A stretch of 64,000 nucleotides of DNA from DAOUJI01 sp965197415 (GCA_965197415.1 OZ240207.1:2232001-2296000), one strand, 5' to 3'. Positions 36,701-45,143 are shown, counted from the stretch's first letter. The notes: generated by a model not told the origin, from the letters alone. Made by a program: numbers and translations.

Positions 36701-37983
36701 CTGACCTTGATCCGGTGGGTGGCAATGAGGGGGGATTCGGTCCAGGAGCCCGAGGCGAAAAGATAGCGGCTATCGCTGATGGACCAGCCCGCCGCGCCGC
36801 CGGTGTCCTCGTTGGTGCTGTCTGTTCCGGACAAGTTGATAGCGCTCACGGCGCTTACTTGGACCCGATCGACGACAATGAAGTACGTCGTCCTCGCCGC
36901 AAGCGTGGGGCATTCCGTGCCCGTCGCGGGGGCATCAAAGGTCTGCATCCCTGAGGCGGTGAAGCTCTCAGGGTCGCTCAGCGTACACAGCACGGCGCCC
37001 GGCGCGCCGCCGGTCGCGACATCATTGAGCGTCACCCGCAGATCGGCTCCCGCGGTCGATGTGTCGGAGATGCTAAGGAAGTCGATGCCGACCGAGTCCA
37101 CGGTGTACCCGGTGCCGTTCTTGCCGGTCGTGCCGGTCGTGAAGGCCTGGGCTAACTTGGGGAAGCCAGCGGTCAGCTGGTAGGCGCCGGTGTTGGCGGT
37201 CTGCCCCGTATTCTTGACCAGGATGTCCGCCTCGGGATTCAGGGCGCCCTTGACCTTGATCTGGTGGGACGCATGGGCGTGTGCGATCCAGGAGTCCGAG
37301 ATGAGCAGATAGCGGCCATTGGTGATGGACCAGCCCGCCGCGGCGCCGGTGTCCTCCTCGTCGCTTTTTGTTCCGTGCAAGTTGATAGTGCTCGCGGCGC
37401 TTACTTGGACCCGATCGACGACAATGAAATAGGTCGTTCTCGCCGCAAGCGTGGGGCATTCCGTGCCCGTCGTCGGGGCTTCAAAGGTCTGCACCCCGGA
37501 GGCGGTGAAACTCCCCGGGTCGCTCAGCGTACACAGCACGGCGCCCGGCGCGCCGCCGGTCGCGACATCATTGAGCGTCACCCGCAGATCGGCTCCCGCA
37601 GTTGATGTGTTGGAGATGGTACGGAAGTTGATGCCGACCGAGTCCACGGTGTACCCGGTGGCGTTCGTGCCGGCCGTGAAGGACTGGGCTTTCTTGTTTA
37701 AGGCATCGGTCAACGGGTAGGAGCCATCATTGTTGGCGGTCTGCCCCGTGTTGCTGACCAGGACGGTCGCCGTCTGCGCCTCCGCCGGCGCCGACCAGAG
37801 GAGCGCGCCGCCCAGCGCCATCGCCAGCAGGGCAAACCTGGCGGCGCGCAGGACTGGGGCGTGACGCGCTGGGGGAACGGCGCCTGGCCCGGCGTGGGGC
37901 CGGAGCGCCCGCAGCATCCACGCCAGGGGTGCCAGTCCGGCAAGCAGCAGTGGGAGCGGCGCAAGACGCCGGGAGGCGGTCAT
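30736..37983 (-). CDS. Giant secreted modular beta-repeat protein (2415 residues)
   Basis: An N-terminal region with two hydrophobic stretches (residues ~5-25 and ~50-68, ending SAPAEAQT) is a long signal sequence. Then come three ~180-residue repeats and later a fourth, each opening N-T-G-(Q/R) with a GYT and a GWSI-like segment (choice-of-anchor-type beta domains); Ig-like units (TGAP-I-G-P-VGE-LTA); three Calx-beta-like units (LTP-LTV-EG-TADYTV) and a further Calx-beta; a PKD-like unit; several fibronectin III units (~1600-2150); two near-identical Ig-like units; and a unique C-terminal domain (~2310-2415). No LPxTG, S-layer or membrane anchor is seen at the end. A cell-surface adhesin or matrix role is inference. 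ggggg precedes the ATG by ~7 bases. Nearly identical DNA repeats (e.g. 31200-31360 and 31500-31640) favour recombination. Confidence 0.85.
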   Translation of the reverse strand: MTASRRLAPLPLLLAGLAPLAWMLRALRPHAGPGAVPPARHAPVLRAARFALLAMALGGALLWSAPAEAQTATVLVSNTGQTANNDGSYPLTDALNKKAQSFTAGTNATGYTVDSVGINFRTISNTSTAGADLRVTLNDVATGGAPGAVLCTLSDPGSFTASGVQTFEAPTTGTECPTLAARTTYFIVVDRVQVSAASTINLHGTKSDEEDTGAAAGWSITNGRYLLISDSWIAHAHASHQIKVKGALNPEADILVKNTGQTANTGAYQLTAGFPKLAQAFTTGTTGKNGTGYTVDSVGIDFLSISDTSTAGADLRVTLNDVATGGAPGAVLCTLSDPESFTASGMQTFDAPATGTECPTLAARTTYFIVVDRVQVSAVSAINLSGTDSTNEDTGGAAGWSISDSRYLFASGSWTESPLIATHRIKVRGAPVPFPVLIKNTGRSDDATARRLTAHNRKRAQEFTTGANSAGYTLYAIAFDFDTIGSDAISTAGSHLTVTLNEGSGGDPGDALCTLTDPASFSASGVHTFDAPATDRCPTLAASTTYFAVIERVRVTTDTIRLKVTTSSNEDSGGATGWSIGDDYHYFSNGSWYTSYTQTVQAYLVVVSGVARVNNLATGAPTITGTPRVGEELTADTSAMADDDGITTPDFTYQWVRVDGGDETDIGTDASTHILTDDDGDQKIKVEVSFTDDGGVAEGPLSSEATAVVVPADVLVRNTGQTVQDSGADVDAGFPRYGQSFTTGSNTAGYTLSSIGATFQTIGGTSTVGTELTATLNAESSGLPGSALCTLSDPATFTASGLHDFDAPTTDPCPPLAAETTYFVVLSRANGNTNAIKLAVTSALEEDSGSAPGWSIGDRAHQYTGASSTWAQLSTEANLIIEVKGANANSAATGAPSIQGFLEDGEELTADTVGIADAGGLGAFSYQWLAGGAAISGATSSTYTLTSAEVGDAISLTVTFTDGEGFPESLTSAATYAVAASGATHKLLGLATMEVGSVPIDGVHGYSGGSGLSPHFGSLSVTKLSVAGTEYTVGGVWYDTGGSGQPLVLYLSPAFPGPFTLHTGSVDTEFASQDASEGDVAGYQTYSWSNTNLGWNDGQKVTIFLQEKPGVILTPVTLTVAEGGTADYTVQLSSEPAADVTVDIIGGGDLTVNPNSLTFTSATWDTAKTVTVTAAQDDDGADDTPTVGHAVASGSDDEYLGASLAGLAVTVTDDEIPGVTLTPTSLTVAEGDTADYTVVLDVQPTADVTINITGGGDVSVNPALLTFTNATWDTAQTVTVTAAQDIDAVDDAQTVTHAVAGSGADEYTGVAVDGLDVTVDDDERPGIRLTPTTLTVNEGSTADYTVELRAQPTADVTVDITGGGDVSVSPSSLTFTSATWNTAQTVTVTVAQDTDAADDVQTVGHAVASGSASEYVGATLDGLAVTVDDDEDPPVTVSFELGTYSVPEGGSVTVKVRLSADPQREVVVPLTTTNQGGASSGDYSGVPASVTFQRGDTGQSFTFTAAQDTMVDGGESVRLGFGSLPAKVTEGTTNEATVSINQAPTVSATADPGTVFGGGTVTLDGTASDSDGDALTYAWTSDGGGTFAPAPSSLDAAWIAPAAETSHTVNLTLTATDEHGLSASVTVSVLVEPAPQPNAATDLRGTVGDDNLVSLTWTLPGQPPDVTIANVLVQQRNNRGAFEAPTWDTVVTLPASATSLPVGELGANGTFRFRIRLTTTFGTSADSEHVEVRTLKGAPAPRHLAASWPTQTSITLDWSTVETAAEYKLEYRKDGETEWTRISGDFDHLPSTTDHRQAFGVAAGLDCNTRYDFRLSARGNGDTRNDGNRYPSAVFGSTATTSARTGECAQEERVTNLLVSVEPGCATLTWTPPLGDRDTGYRVERYSYTDNRSHRSEQVTLTGQTNRVADRYQDCSAAYRTPGAGHVYIVTALDNDPEPDEEGAFGSAYTSSLVYGPDHEPEGPLNVRLTLDTQSSRRLAWDAPRDPWLTTVKTARAGAGPQRVALDPWVTGYRVDRREYRRTEDGGWVLQGDWETLRDETDGDIRTSFTDSEDKGEKQYVYRVWAHNDWGLTRYSFRGDWAFNGGDPGGDPETAEYIPPPPAQQQGGETPSNTPVTGAPAISGTPQVGETLTASTSGIEDGDGLTNVSYRYQWIAGGSDIAGATGSTYTLTSSEEGQTVQVRVTFTDDAGNDETLTSAATGEVEARPNNPATGAPAISGTPQVGETLTASTSDIDDSDGLTNVSYSYQWIAGGSDISGATNSTYTPADSDVGKAIQVRVSFEDDANNQESLTSTATEAVVPRPPLTASFQSKPSTHDGQTAFTFELRFSEEFGLSYVTLRDHAFSVTGATVDKAKRMTQGSNIGWTITVTPESAAAVTVVLPVTTDCGATGAICTGDGRMLSNRLEFTVSGPGG

Positions 37984-38015
37984 TACTTACCCCCGGCTAG
38001 CCAGGCCCCAAAATC

Positions 38016-38026
38016 GGGGGGGGGGG
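38016..38026 (-). repeat. Run of 11 C upstream of the giant secreted protein
   Basis: On the coding (minus) strand this is C11, located 33-43 bases before the ATG at 37983. Runs this long are uncommon in a 60%-GC genome and lie where length change could alter a promoter or leader. A ccggctagccgg palindrome lies between it and the Shine-Dalgarno. Confidence 0.8.
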
Positions 38027-38694
38027 ACATTTGTGCAGGTCGCCGTGCGCGGCAGACCTCAGCGCGACCGGTGCAGCGACGGCAGGGGCCGTCGTTCCGT
38101 CCGCCGTCTCAGGTGCATGGACAGGTCTGTCGAGCCCATGTGGATGCCTCCCTTTGCACGGGCGAGGATTTCAGCGGGACCTACTCCGATTTCCGCACGT
38201 AGAGTTGCAGCCTGTGATTCCGCCTATCCTGTGATTCTTCTTACGCAGCTACCCATGAAAACCCTAGAGACTCTGCATCGATTTGGTAAGCGCCAAATCA
38301 CACTTTTGGGACGGCAAAATGTTTGCTCTGAAGGAGAGTGTTTCTGCGATTTTTTGCTCTTGCTGGCATAAACGGAAGTGGCTAGATTGGCAGTCATCTA
38401 CACACCGCCGTGACCGCCAAACACTGCATGTTGTCACGCGCACACCGGAGAGGAGATGTCTCAGACGCATTGCCGAAGCCGGAGCCTTCAGTCTTGCGAA
38501 GCTGGCGTACCGGCCTGCGGGTTGGCCGGAGGGCTACGCCGTGTATGCGCCGCTATTCCTGGTGCAAAGGCCGCGGGTAGGCCGGCGCGAGGTTGTTGCG
38601 ACAGGTCCGCCGGCGGACAGTTCTCATCTATTGGGGCTCCGGCGTCGCCTCACACCAGGGGTAGGTTGGGTGTTGGAATAGGGGCCTGTACTTT
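38027..38694. other. Gene-free stretch
   Basis: About 670 bp between the divergent starts of the giant protein and the sensor kinase. No frame has convincing coding character and no RNA gene is recognised. It should hold the promoters of both neighbours, but no strong -35/-10 pair stands out. Confidence 0.5.
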
Positions 38695-39915
38695 ATGAAG
38701 GCATCGATGGGCGCAATACAGACGCGGCTTCTTCAGATGCTCTGGCTCGACCCGGACGAGACAGCGCACGCCGCTCACATTACGGTGAGGCTGCGCTGGC
38801 TCTTCTCGGCCGGCGCCGTGATCGAGCTCGCCTATCTAGCGGCGTTCACGCAGGCCAAGTACATCCCGTTCATGCTCATGCACGTGCCTCTGGTCGCACT
38901 CAACGGCTATGTGCACTACCGTCTACTCTCCCGGCGCAGGGTGACGTGGCGTCACCTGCTACTCCTCAGTGCCATGGACATAGCACTGATCACGGCGAGT
39001 GTCGTCGTCGACGGGGGTTTCGACAACTTCCTGTACATTCCCTACTATCCCGCCCTTGCCGCTTTCGCCGCCGTCTTCACCTCCGCTCTGCTGAATCTCG
39101 CCTGGACCACGTTCACCGCCTCCATATATGTCGGCGTGAGCCTGACCGTCGGCTCGGGCATGGCCTTCGATGGGATCAACGAGAAGATGCTGTTCTCTAG
39201 GGTGCTCGCGATGTTCGGGGTGGTCCTGGTTGTCAACTTCATCACCCGGTTTCAACGGCGCAGGGCGAGAGCGGCGATAGAAAGGGAAGGGGAGCTGCAG
39301 CGGGAACGGATCGAGCTCTCCCAGACGATTCACGATACGGCCGCCCAGACCGCCTTCATGATCGGCCTGGGGATAGACGCGGCCAAACAGGTTGCCGGAG
39401 ATTCGAACGAGGAGCTCGCCGCCAGGCTCGATGCGACCTCACGGCTTTCCAGGACCGCCGTCTGGCAGCTGAGACACCCGATAGACATGGGCCGCATATT
39501 CGAAGGCAGTGAGCTGGGCTGGACCCTTGACTCGCACGTTGCGACGTTCAGAACCATAACGTCGGTGTCGGCGGAGCTGACGCAGAAGGGGGTGGAGCCG
39601 CCGCTTTCAGTAGAGGTCAGGAGTCTCCTGTTCACCATAGCCCACAACGCCCTCGCCAACGCCTTCCGCCATGCCGGGGCGAGCAAGGTTCTGGTCGAGC
39701 TCGACTTCGGACGGGACGAGCTCAGGCTGTCGGTGTCGGACGACGGGGTGGGCCTTCCCGACGACTACGAGGAGCGGGGCCACGGCTTCGCAAACATGCG
39801 GGCGTACGCCGGGCGTCTGGGCGGACGCCTTATCGTCGAACCCGCGGGTCTGGCCGGGGGCGCCAGCGTGACCTGCGTGATGCCATTGTCTCGTGGCGGA
39901 CAACAGGAGGGATAG
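38695..39915 (+). CDS. Membrane histidine kinase, HisKA_3 (NarL-partner) type
   Basis: A 406-residue sensor kinase. Residues ~30-185 contain about six transmembrane helices with short loops, and no large external sensor domain. The HisKA_3 dimerisation box has the phospho-acceptor His in SQTIHDTAAQ. The ATPase domain shows HNALANAFRHA (N box), DDGVGLP (G1) and GHGFANMRAYAGRLGG (G2). The ATG at 38695 lacks a strong ribosome site. The stop is one base before the TTG start of the response regulator, so the two are coupled. Confidence 0.88.
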   Translation: MKASMGAIQTRLLQMLWLDPDETAHAAHITVRLRWLFSAGAVIELAYLAAFTQAKYIPFMLMHVPLVALNGYVHYRLLSRRRVTWRHLLLLSAMDIALITASVVVDGGFDNFLYIPYYPALAAFAAVFTSALLNLAWTTFTASIYVGVSLTVGSGMAFDGINEKMLFSRVLAMFGVVLVVNFITRFQRRRARAAIEREGELQRERIELSQTIHDTAAQTAFMIGLGIDAAKQVAGDSNEELAARLDATSRLSRTAVWQLRHPIDMGRIFEGSELGWTLDSHVATFRTITSVSAELTQKGVEPPLSVEVRSLLFTIAHNALANAFRHAGASKVLVELDFGRDELRLSVSDDGVGLPDDYEERGHGFANMRAYAGRLGGRLIVEPAGLAGGASVTCVMPLSRGGQQEG

Positions 39916-39916
39916 G

Positions 39917-40492
39917 TTGTCAACGGAGTCTCATCGCATAAGGGTGCTGCTCGCCGACGACCATGCGGTCACGCGGGAAGGTCTTCAGTCGATTCTGGAT
40001 CGGTCTGAGGAGTTCGAGGTGGTGGGCCAGGCCAGGGACGGAGTGGAGGCGTGCCGGGAGATCATGGAGTCTCTGCCCGACACACGGGTGCTCATGCTGA
40101 CCGCCTCGACGGAGGCGAACGCCGTGATAGAGGCGGTGGCCGCCGGCGCGGCCGGCTATCTTCAGAAGGTGGCAGGGATGGACCAGGTCCTGGGCATGAT
40201 GAAGAGCGCGGCTGCGGGCGAGGGGCGTCTGCCGACCGAGGTGGTGAGGCGGGTCTTCCACAGGATGCGGAGCGAGGCGAAGTCGAAGCAGCAGATCGAC
40301 CTGACGCAGAGGGAGAAGGAGATACTCGTGTCGTTCTGCCGGGGCATGTCATACGTTGCGATTGCGCAGGCAAGGGAAGTCAAGGTGGTCACCATCCGAA
40401 ACGCCATCTACACCATTCAGGTGAAGCTGGGCGTCGACTCGAAGCAGGAGGTCGTGGTGTGGGCCGCGCAGAACGGGCTGCTGGATGATTGA
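39917..40492 (+). CDS. NarL/LuxR-family response regulator lacking the phospho-acceptor segment
   Basis: A 191-residue regulator starting at a TTG with aggagg upstream. The receiver has the acidic pair (LLADDHAV, D14-D15), the Thr (MLTAS) and the Lys (YLQKVAG). But ARDG at ~39-42 is joined directly to VEACREIMESLPDTRVLML; relatives have about 25 residues between, including the phosphorylated Asp in a VVLMD segment. The DGVEA on both sides suggests a deletion between short homologies. The LuxR-type HTH is mostly conserved (LTQREKEILVSFCRGMSYVA, then VKVVTIRNAIYTI). The protein probably binds DNA but cannot be phosphorylated normally. Confidence 0.85.
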   Translation: MSTESHRIRVLLADDHAVTREGLQSILDRSEEFEVVGQARDGVEACREIMESLPDTRVLMLTASTEANAVIEAVAAGAAGYLQKVAGMDQVLGMMKSAAAGEGRLPTEVVRRVFHRMRSEAKSKQQIDLTQREKEILVSFCRGMSYVAIAQAREVKVVTIRNAIYTIQVKLGVDSKQEVVVWAAQNGLLDD

Positions 40493-41100
40493 CGGCATGG
40501 GCGGCTTTCGGGGGAGCGGAGCGGGGCCGCTGCTCGCACCACGCCTAGTCCCAGCGGCCCCATCCTCTCCGGCAGGCTGTTGTGTGGCACACTAATGTTT
40601 AACAATCTGACCTGGCTTGAACGGACCCAAACCGACCGCCCACGAGTACTTAAGGTTTCCGTGTCGATTGAGTCCGTCAAATGAAGGTTCTTGATTTTGT
40701 CCAGTTGGGTGGGGACTCAATAGCAGCGCAGCAAGGTGCCCGCGTGGGCGCCGGGGCCAACGCAGGCCAGAGTTTCGTTCTCGTGGGCGGTCAACATGGT
40801 GTCCTCCCTCTGATTTCCCTTGGGCCGAGGGCGCGCAGGCCGCCCCGTCGCTCGCCCAGCCGCCGGTCTAAGTACTTACGGCGTGCCAGCTGCATGACCA
40901 GGCGCTTGTTCACCGACGGCATGGCCAGGAAGTCGGATGTGTAGATCTCACCTGACCCCGGTGCCCCGGTTGACGCCGCCCAAGACGTGTGCTACCAATA
41001 AGCCCGCCGCTCAGCCGGGTCGTGCCACAGGCGCGGCCTGCGGCATGGAGGCGTAACCATAACGACGCTCAGAAAGCCGCTCTCCCTCGTCCTCAGCATC
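40493..41100. other. Gene-free stretch with a possible gene remnant
   Basis: No convincing gene. On the minus strand, ~40800-40950 reads IYTSDFLAMPSVNKRLVMQL then ARRKYLDRR, which loosely recalls the segment before the P-loop in IS21 helper ATPases (IstB); the P-loop itself is absent, so this is only a possible remnant. Confidence 0.3.
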
Positions 41101-41469
41101 ATGGCCGCCGCCGTGCTGTTCCACTTCGTCTTGAGCCGCTTCTACGAGGACGCCATGGACTCCCTTTCCCTATGGCACGTGCTCAACTGGTTCATGGCCT
41201 TTGGCGTCCTCATCGCCCTGGCGGTCACCTACCTCCACAAGCGCGACACCGGCCCGGATGCCGACACCTTCGTCTGCGTCAACGTCGCCTTCTACGCAGC
41301 CGCAGCCCTCGCAATCCTCTTCTTCTGGAACTGGGTCGACGACCTCACCGTCGGCGAGGACGGCCAGAGCCAGACCCGCCGCTTATTCTGGGTGATCATC
41401 AACACCCTGTTAGTCTTGCTCCTGGGCGCCCTGAGCGCTCACCTCTGGAAGGACAACGCAAGCACGTGA
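41101..41469 (+). CDS. Small four-helix membrane protein
   Basis: A 122-residue hydrophobic protein with about three to four transmembrane helices (AAVLFHFVLSRF, VLNWFMAFGVLIALAVTYL, FVCVNVAFYAAAALAILFFW, VIINTLLVLLLGALSAH). The first helix is cut short by the ATG at 41101. The frame stays open upstream and reads TTLRKPLSLVLSI; there a ggagg (41048-41052) is followed by ATA at 41060, not ATG, so the natural start may have been lost or be non-standard. Function unknown. Confidence 0.6.
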   Translation: MAAAVLFHFVLSRFYEDAMDSLSLWHVLNWFMAFGVLIALAVTYLHKRDTGPDADTFVCVNVAFYAAAALAILFFWNWVDDLTVGEDGQSQTRRLFWVIINTLLVLLLGALSAHLWKDNAST

Positions 41470-41545
41470 CCCAAACACCCCTGAGAATAGCCCTCGCCCT
41501 TCCCGCACTCGCCCCGGCTGCTCCAGACATGATCGTGAGGTATCA

Positions 41546-42232
41546 ATGAATCCTTGGCAATTGATCGGCCGGGCCCAAACCCCTGGCGGAGGAGCGGAGC
41601 TCGTTTTGTACCAACGTGACTCTGAGTTCTCGCTCAAAGCGGATAACCTGGAACTCATGAACAGCCGGGTTTATGGGTCATCAGAAGAAGCCATGGTCAG
41701 ACTGGGCTGTCAGAACTTGGCAAAACGGCCGAGGGCCCGCGTTCTGATTGGCGGTCTGGGAATGGGCTACTCGGTGAGAACGGCGCTGGACATCCTTGGC
41801 GAGGATGCCCAGGTGGTGGTCGCGGAGCTGGTGCCAGCCGTGGTTGAATGGAACCGGGGAGTGCTTGCCGATTTGGCCGGCCGACCTCTTGACGACCGCC
41901 GGACTGAACTCCATGAAGCCGACGTTGTCCAGTTGATAACGGCCGCTAGAGGTGACTACGATGCCATCATGCTTGATGTCGACAATGGCGCGGAGGCGAT
42001 GGTCCGAAAGGGCAACAACTGGCTTTACAGCCTGCCGGGGCTGACCGCCACCTACGCGGCGTTGCGGCGCGGCGGGGTATTGGCGATATGGTCTGCCGGT
42101 TCTCAACCGCCATTCGTCAGACGTTTGCGCCGTGCCGGTTTCGAGGTGGATGAAGTCAAGGTGCGGGCGCGTGGTGGAAGCAGCCGCAAGGGAGGCGCAC
42201 ATCATGTCGTCTGGATTGCCACGCGCGGTTGA
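41546..42232 (+). CDS. Spermidine-synthase-like SAM-fold protein
   Basis: A 228-residue protein with the Rossmann fold of the spermidine synthase/methyltransferase family. VLIGGLGMGYSVRTAL is the glycine-rich nucleotide loop, VVVAELVPAVVEW ends the second strand with the acidic residue, and DAIMLDVDNG corresponds to the acidic active-site segment. It lacks the N-terminal beta domain of true spermidine synthases, so it may be an unrelated SAM-dependent enzyme. The ATG follows a gag-gtat site; the IS3 element begins ~20 bp after the stop. Confidence 0.75.
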   Translation: MNPWQLIGRAQTPGGGAELVLYQRDSEFSLKADNLELMNSRVYGSSEEAMVRLGCQNLAKRPRARVLIGGLGMGYSVRTALDILGEDAQVVVAELVPAVVEWNRGVLADLAGRPLDDRRTELHEADVVQLITAARGDYDAIMLDVDNGAEAMVRKGNNWLYSLPGLTATYAALRRGGVLAIWSAGSQPPFVRRLRRAGFEVDEVKVRARGGSSRKGGAHHVVWIATRG

Positions 42233-42250
42233 TGGAGGACAGCGTTGGTC

Positions 42251-43463
42251 TTGACCCCAAAAACTGATTCAGCCGATGTGTTAGTTTTGCGGGATGATCA
42301 CACATGTTGAAGGAGGGGCATTCCATGAAGAAGTCCCGCTACACGGCCGAGCAGATCGCCTTTGCCCTCAGGCAGGCCGAAGAGGGCGCCCCGGTTCCGG
42401 AGGTCTGCTGGAAGATGGGCATCTCCGAGCAGACCTTCTGCCGGTGGAAGAAGAAGTTCCTAGGGATGGGTGTGGTGGAGGTGAGGAGGTTCAAGGTCCT
42501 GGAAGAAGAGAACCGGAAGCTGAAGCAGTTGGTGGCGGACCTGAGTCTGGACAAGCAGATGCTCCAAGATGTGCTGCGAAAAAAGCCCTGAAGCCTGCTC
42601 AGATGCGGGACCGTGCTCGGTATCTTCAGGTAGCGTATGGGGCGAGCGAGCGGCGGGCATGCCATGGTCTCACCTTCCGACGCTCCACCTGCAGGTACGA
42701 GAGCGTGGTCACTGAGCAGGCTGCCCTGCGGATGAGGATCAGGGACCTGGCGGCGACGCGGGTGAGCTATGGTTACCGACGCATTCATGTGCTGTTGAAA
42801 CGGGAGGGATGGCAGGTGAACCACAAGCGGGTCTACAGGCTCTACCGCCTGGAGGGGCTCCGCATGAGGCCCAAGAGACCCAGGCGCCACGTATCCAGCC
42901 AAAGGAGAGCGATCAGGCCTCTGGCATCGGGGCCCGATGAGCGGTGGGCAACGGATTTTATGAGCGACGATCTGTTCGACGGACCGCGGATCCGTATCTT
43001 GACGTTAGTGGATCACTTTACCCGTGAGAGTCTGGCCATCGAGGTGGACGGCAGCCTGGGAGGCCAGCGCGTGGTGGAGGTGTTGACGCGTCTGGCGATA
43101 GGGGGCAGGAATCCAAAGACCATATTCGTGGATAACGACCCAGAGTTCACGTCAAGGCGTCTTGACCAATGGGCGTACCTGAACGGCGTGGAGCTGGACT
43201 TCAGCCGGCCAGGCAAGCCTACTGACAACGCTATGATCGAGGCCTTCAACGCCAGGCTTCGTGAAGAGTGTCTGAACGAAAGCTGGTTCTTGTCTTTGGA
43301 GGATGCTAGGGAGAAAATCGAGGGGTGGAGGCGGTACTACAATGGGGAACGTCCCCATGGCGCTGTGGGCGACCTGGCTCCGGAGGCCTTTGCCCTGGTG
43401 GCCTCGGCAGGGGCTCAATGACCCGCGAAACTAACATTGCGGTTGGTACAAAGAATGGGTCAA
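42251..43463 (+). mobile_element. IS3-family insertion sequence (intact)
   Basis: Imperfect inverted ends: ttgacccc at 42251 with gggtcaa at 43457-43463, and inner tgttagttttgcggg (42279) with the complement of gcgaaactaaca (43436). The element carries a two-frame transposase with a slippery AAAAAAG. The right end recurs beside a transposase remnant at ~55190-55392. No target duplication is evident, so the exact limits are uncertain. Confidence 0.75.
42325..43421 (+). CDS. IS3 transposase OrfAB (programmed -1 frameshift)
   Basis: OrfA (42325-42591) has the HTH (YTAEQIAFALRQAEEG, EVCWKMGISEQTFCRWKKKF) and the leucine-zipper-like end. OrfB is in the -1 frame and ends at 43421: HTH_21-like start (RVSYGYRRIHVLLKREGW), then the DDE integrase core with Asp in ERWATDFMSD, Asp in FVDNDPEF and Glu in NAMIEAFNARLREECL. 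The slip site AAAAAAG is at 42579-42585, just before the OrfA stop. The OrfA ATG at 42325 has ggagggg upstream. All catalytic residues are present, so the element looks functional. Confidence 0.88.
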
Positions 43464-43489
43464 CACTGTTGATGGTCTACGATTATGTC

Positions 43490-44323
43490 AGTAGTTAACT
43501 GTTCAGCGAAAAGGCCGGCATCGGTAGCCCGCGCAGCCGCCGTTCCCAGCAGCGCCGGGTGCGCCGGCAGCGAATGCCTCAGGAGGGAATGCTGGTGCAG
43601 GTTGACGGCAGCCACCACCGCTGGCTGGGGGAGAATGGGCCCAGGTTTGCCCTGCTACTGGCTGTGGATGACGCCACCGGTACTGTGCCCACAGCCATGT
43701 TCTGCCGGGAGGAGGACACTCCAAGCTACTTCCTGCTCATGGACAGGCTGATCCAGAGGCACGGAATACCCCTCGCCATTTACAGCGACCGGCGCCCGGT
43801 CTTCAAATTTACTGGCGACATCGACCGTTACCCGGCAGGCCCGACTCAGTTTGCCCGTGCCATGGAGGAGTTGGGTATCCGGATGATCTTCGCCAGATCA
43901 CCCCAAGCCAAGGGCAGGGTAGAGCGTGCTGCCGCCACATTCCAGGACCGGCTGGTAACCGAGTTGTGTCTGTCTGGGGCCGCCACCATCACGGAGGCAA
44001 ACGAGGTCCTGAATAACTTCCTGCCACGATTCAATGAGAAGTTCGGTGTACAGGCCGAGCAGGATTGTCCTGCCTACCGTTCCCTGGAGCAGTCAGTGTC
44101 TCTCCATGGAATCCTATGCTTCAAACACCGCCGCAAGGTGTCCCGGGACAACACCGTCAAGTATAACCGGCGCACCTTGCAACTGCTGCCTGACGGGACT
44201 CGTCCGACTTACGCCGGGGTGCAGGTTGAGGTCCAGGAGGACCTGGATGGCCGGCTCCTGGTGCAATGCCAGGGGCAGACTATCCCTTCACAGGAGAGGC
44301 TCCGCCACGTCCGGGCCTTCTGA
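43490..44323 (+). pseudogene. ISNCY-like transposase, 5' truncated
   Basis: The last ~270 codons of a transposase with an integrase-like core: MLVQVDGSHHRWLGENGP (first Asp), ALLLAVDDATGTVP, IYSDRRPVF (second Asp) and AKGRVERAAATFQDRL (Glu). The C-terminal domain (YNRRTLQLLPDG) is present up to the stop at 44323. The N-terminal HTH domain is missing; the frame meets the end of the IS3 element at ~43490, so insertion or recombination removed the 5' part. Confidence 0.75.
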
Positions 44324-44439
44324 GGGAAATTGCCGCCGCCCCTCCGGAAAGCTCCGCGTTGGCCCGCGGCATCAACTGCGCTGGAGACCGGTGCGACTCT
44401 CACCTGGAGACATTAGAAACAGGCGAGGTGGACCGGGAC

Positions 44440-44676
44440 TTGAGGCCTCGCAATTCCAGGACCCAACAACACAGAATACCCACCGCTCGCCAGAGGACTC
44501 TTTGGGAGAATGTGCAGCAGGCCAAGCTCAGGGGACTCTCCCTCAGGGCGACCGCCCGCGAGCTGGGCATCCACAGAAACACCGTCCGCAAGTACGCCTT
44601 GGCCGAAAGCCCGCCACTGAGGAACATCAGAAGTGCAGCAAGGACACCACAGCCTGAGACGGGAGCGCCCGCCTGA
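44440..44676 (+). pseudogene. Transposase fragment with HTH (ISL3/IS21-like)
   Basis: The open frame ends at 44676 and contains QRTLWENVQQAKLRGLSLRA followed by TARELGIHRNTVRKYALAES, a helix-turn-helix typical of ISL3/IS21-type transposases. There is no catalytic domain after it. Ends of the associated element may be the two copies of cggacattttcgc just downstream. Confidence 0.5.
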
Positions 44677-44677
44677 A

Positions 44678-44715
44678 CGGACATTTTCGCAGACCAGTTA
44701 AGCGGACATTTTCGC
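44678..44715 (+). repeat. IS-end direct repeats
   Basis: cggacattttcgc occurs at 44678-44690 and 44703-44715. A related inverted form (gcgaaagtgtccgcc) lies at 52122-52136, after the hybrid kinase gene. These look like terminal repeats left by an IS21-like or similar element. Confidence 0.5.
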
Positions 44716-45143
44716 TGGACAACAACACAAGACCACATCTGGTCCACTACGTCATATTATCCGGACCACTTCTAGGGGGGCAGGTCACCTGATCTCTCGG
44801 ATATCAAACCGTCCCAATTTTGCTGGTTGCCAACAGTGACTGCGCTCTGTGAGACGCGTCGGCTATCCAATGTTATAGCTCACTTCTCGTGCACTTACGG
44901 CAGGTAAGGCCTTAACGGCGTGCGTCGCCTTGGGACCACGGGATAGGACCTCAACAGGGGTAGCGGAATTAGGATACGGCTTCTTGGCGCTCCCCCAGGG
45001 TCTTTCGATTTTCAAGGATTCGCCCCATAATTCTCTTGGAAGCGGGGCTCTATCCCTCGCCACATCTGGACGCTGCATTTGCATGAGCGCCAAATGTGAC
45101 CGTCAATTTGGGTGGACCAAAGGGCGCTGCTCGGAAGGATGGA

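Noticed and set aside
40800..40950. IstB gene
   Set aside because: Only a short, weak resemblance without a P-loop; kept merely as a possible remnant in the gene-free entry.
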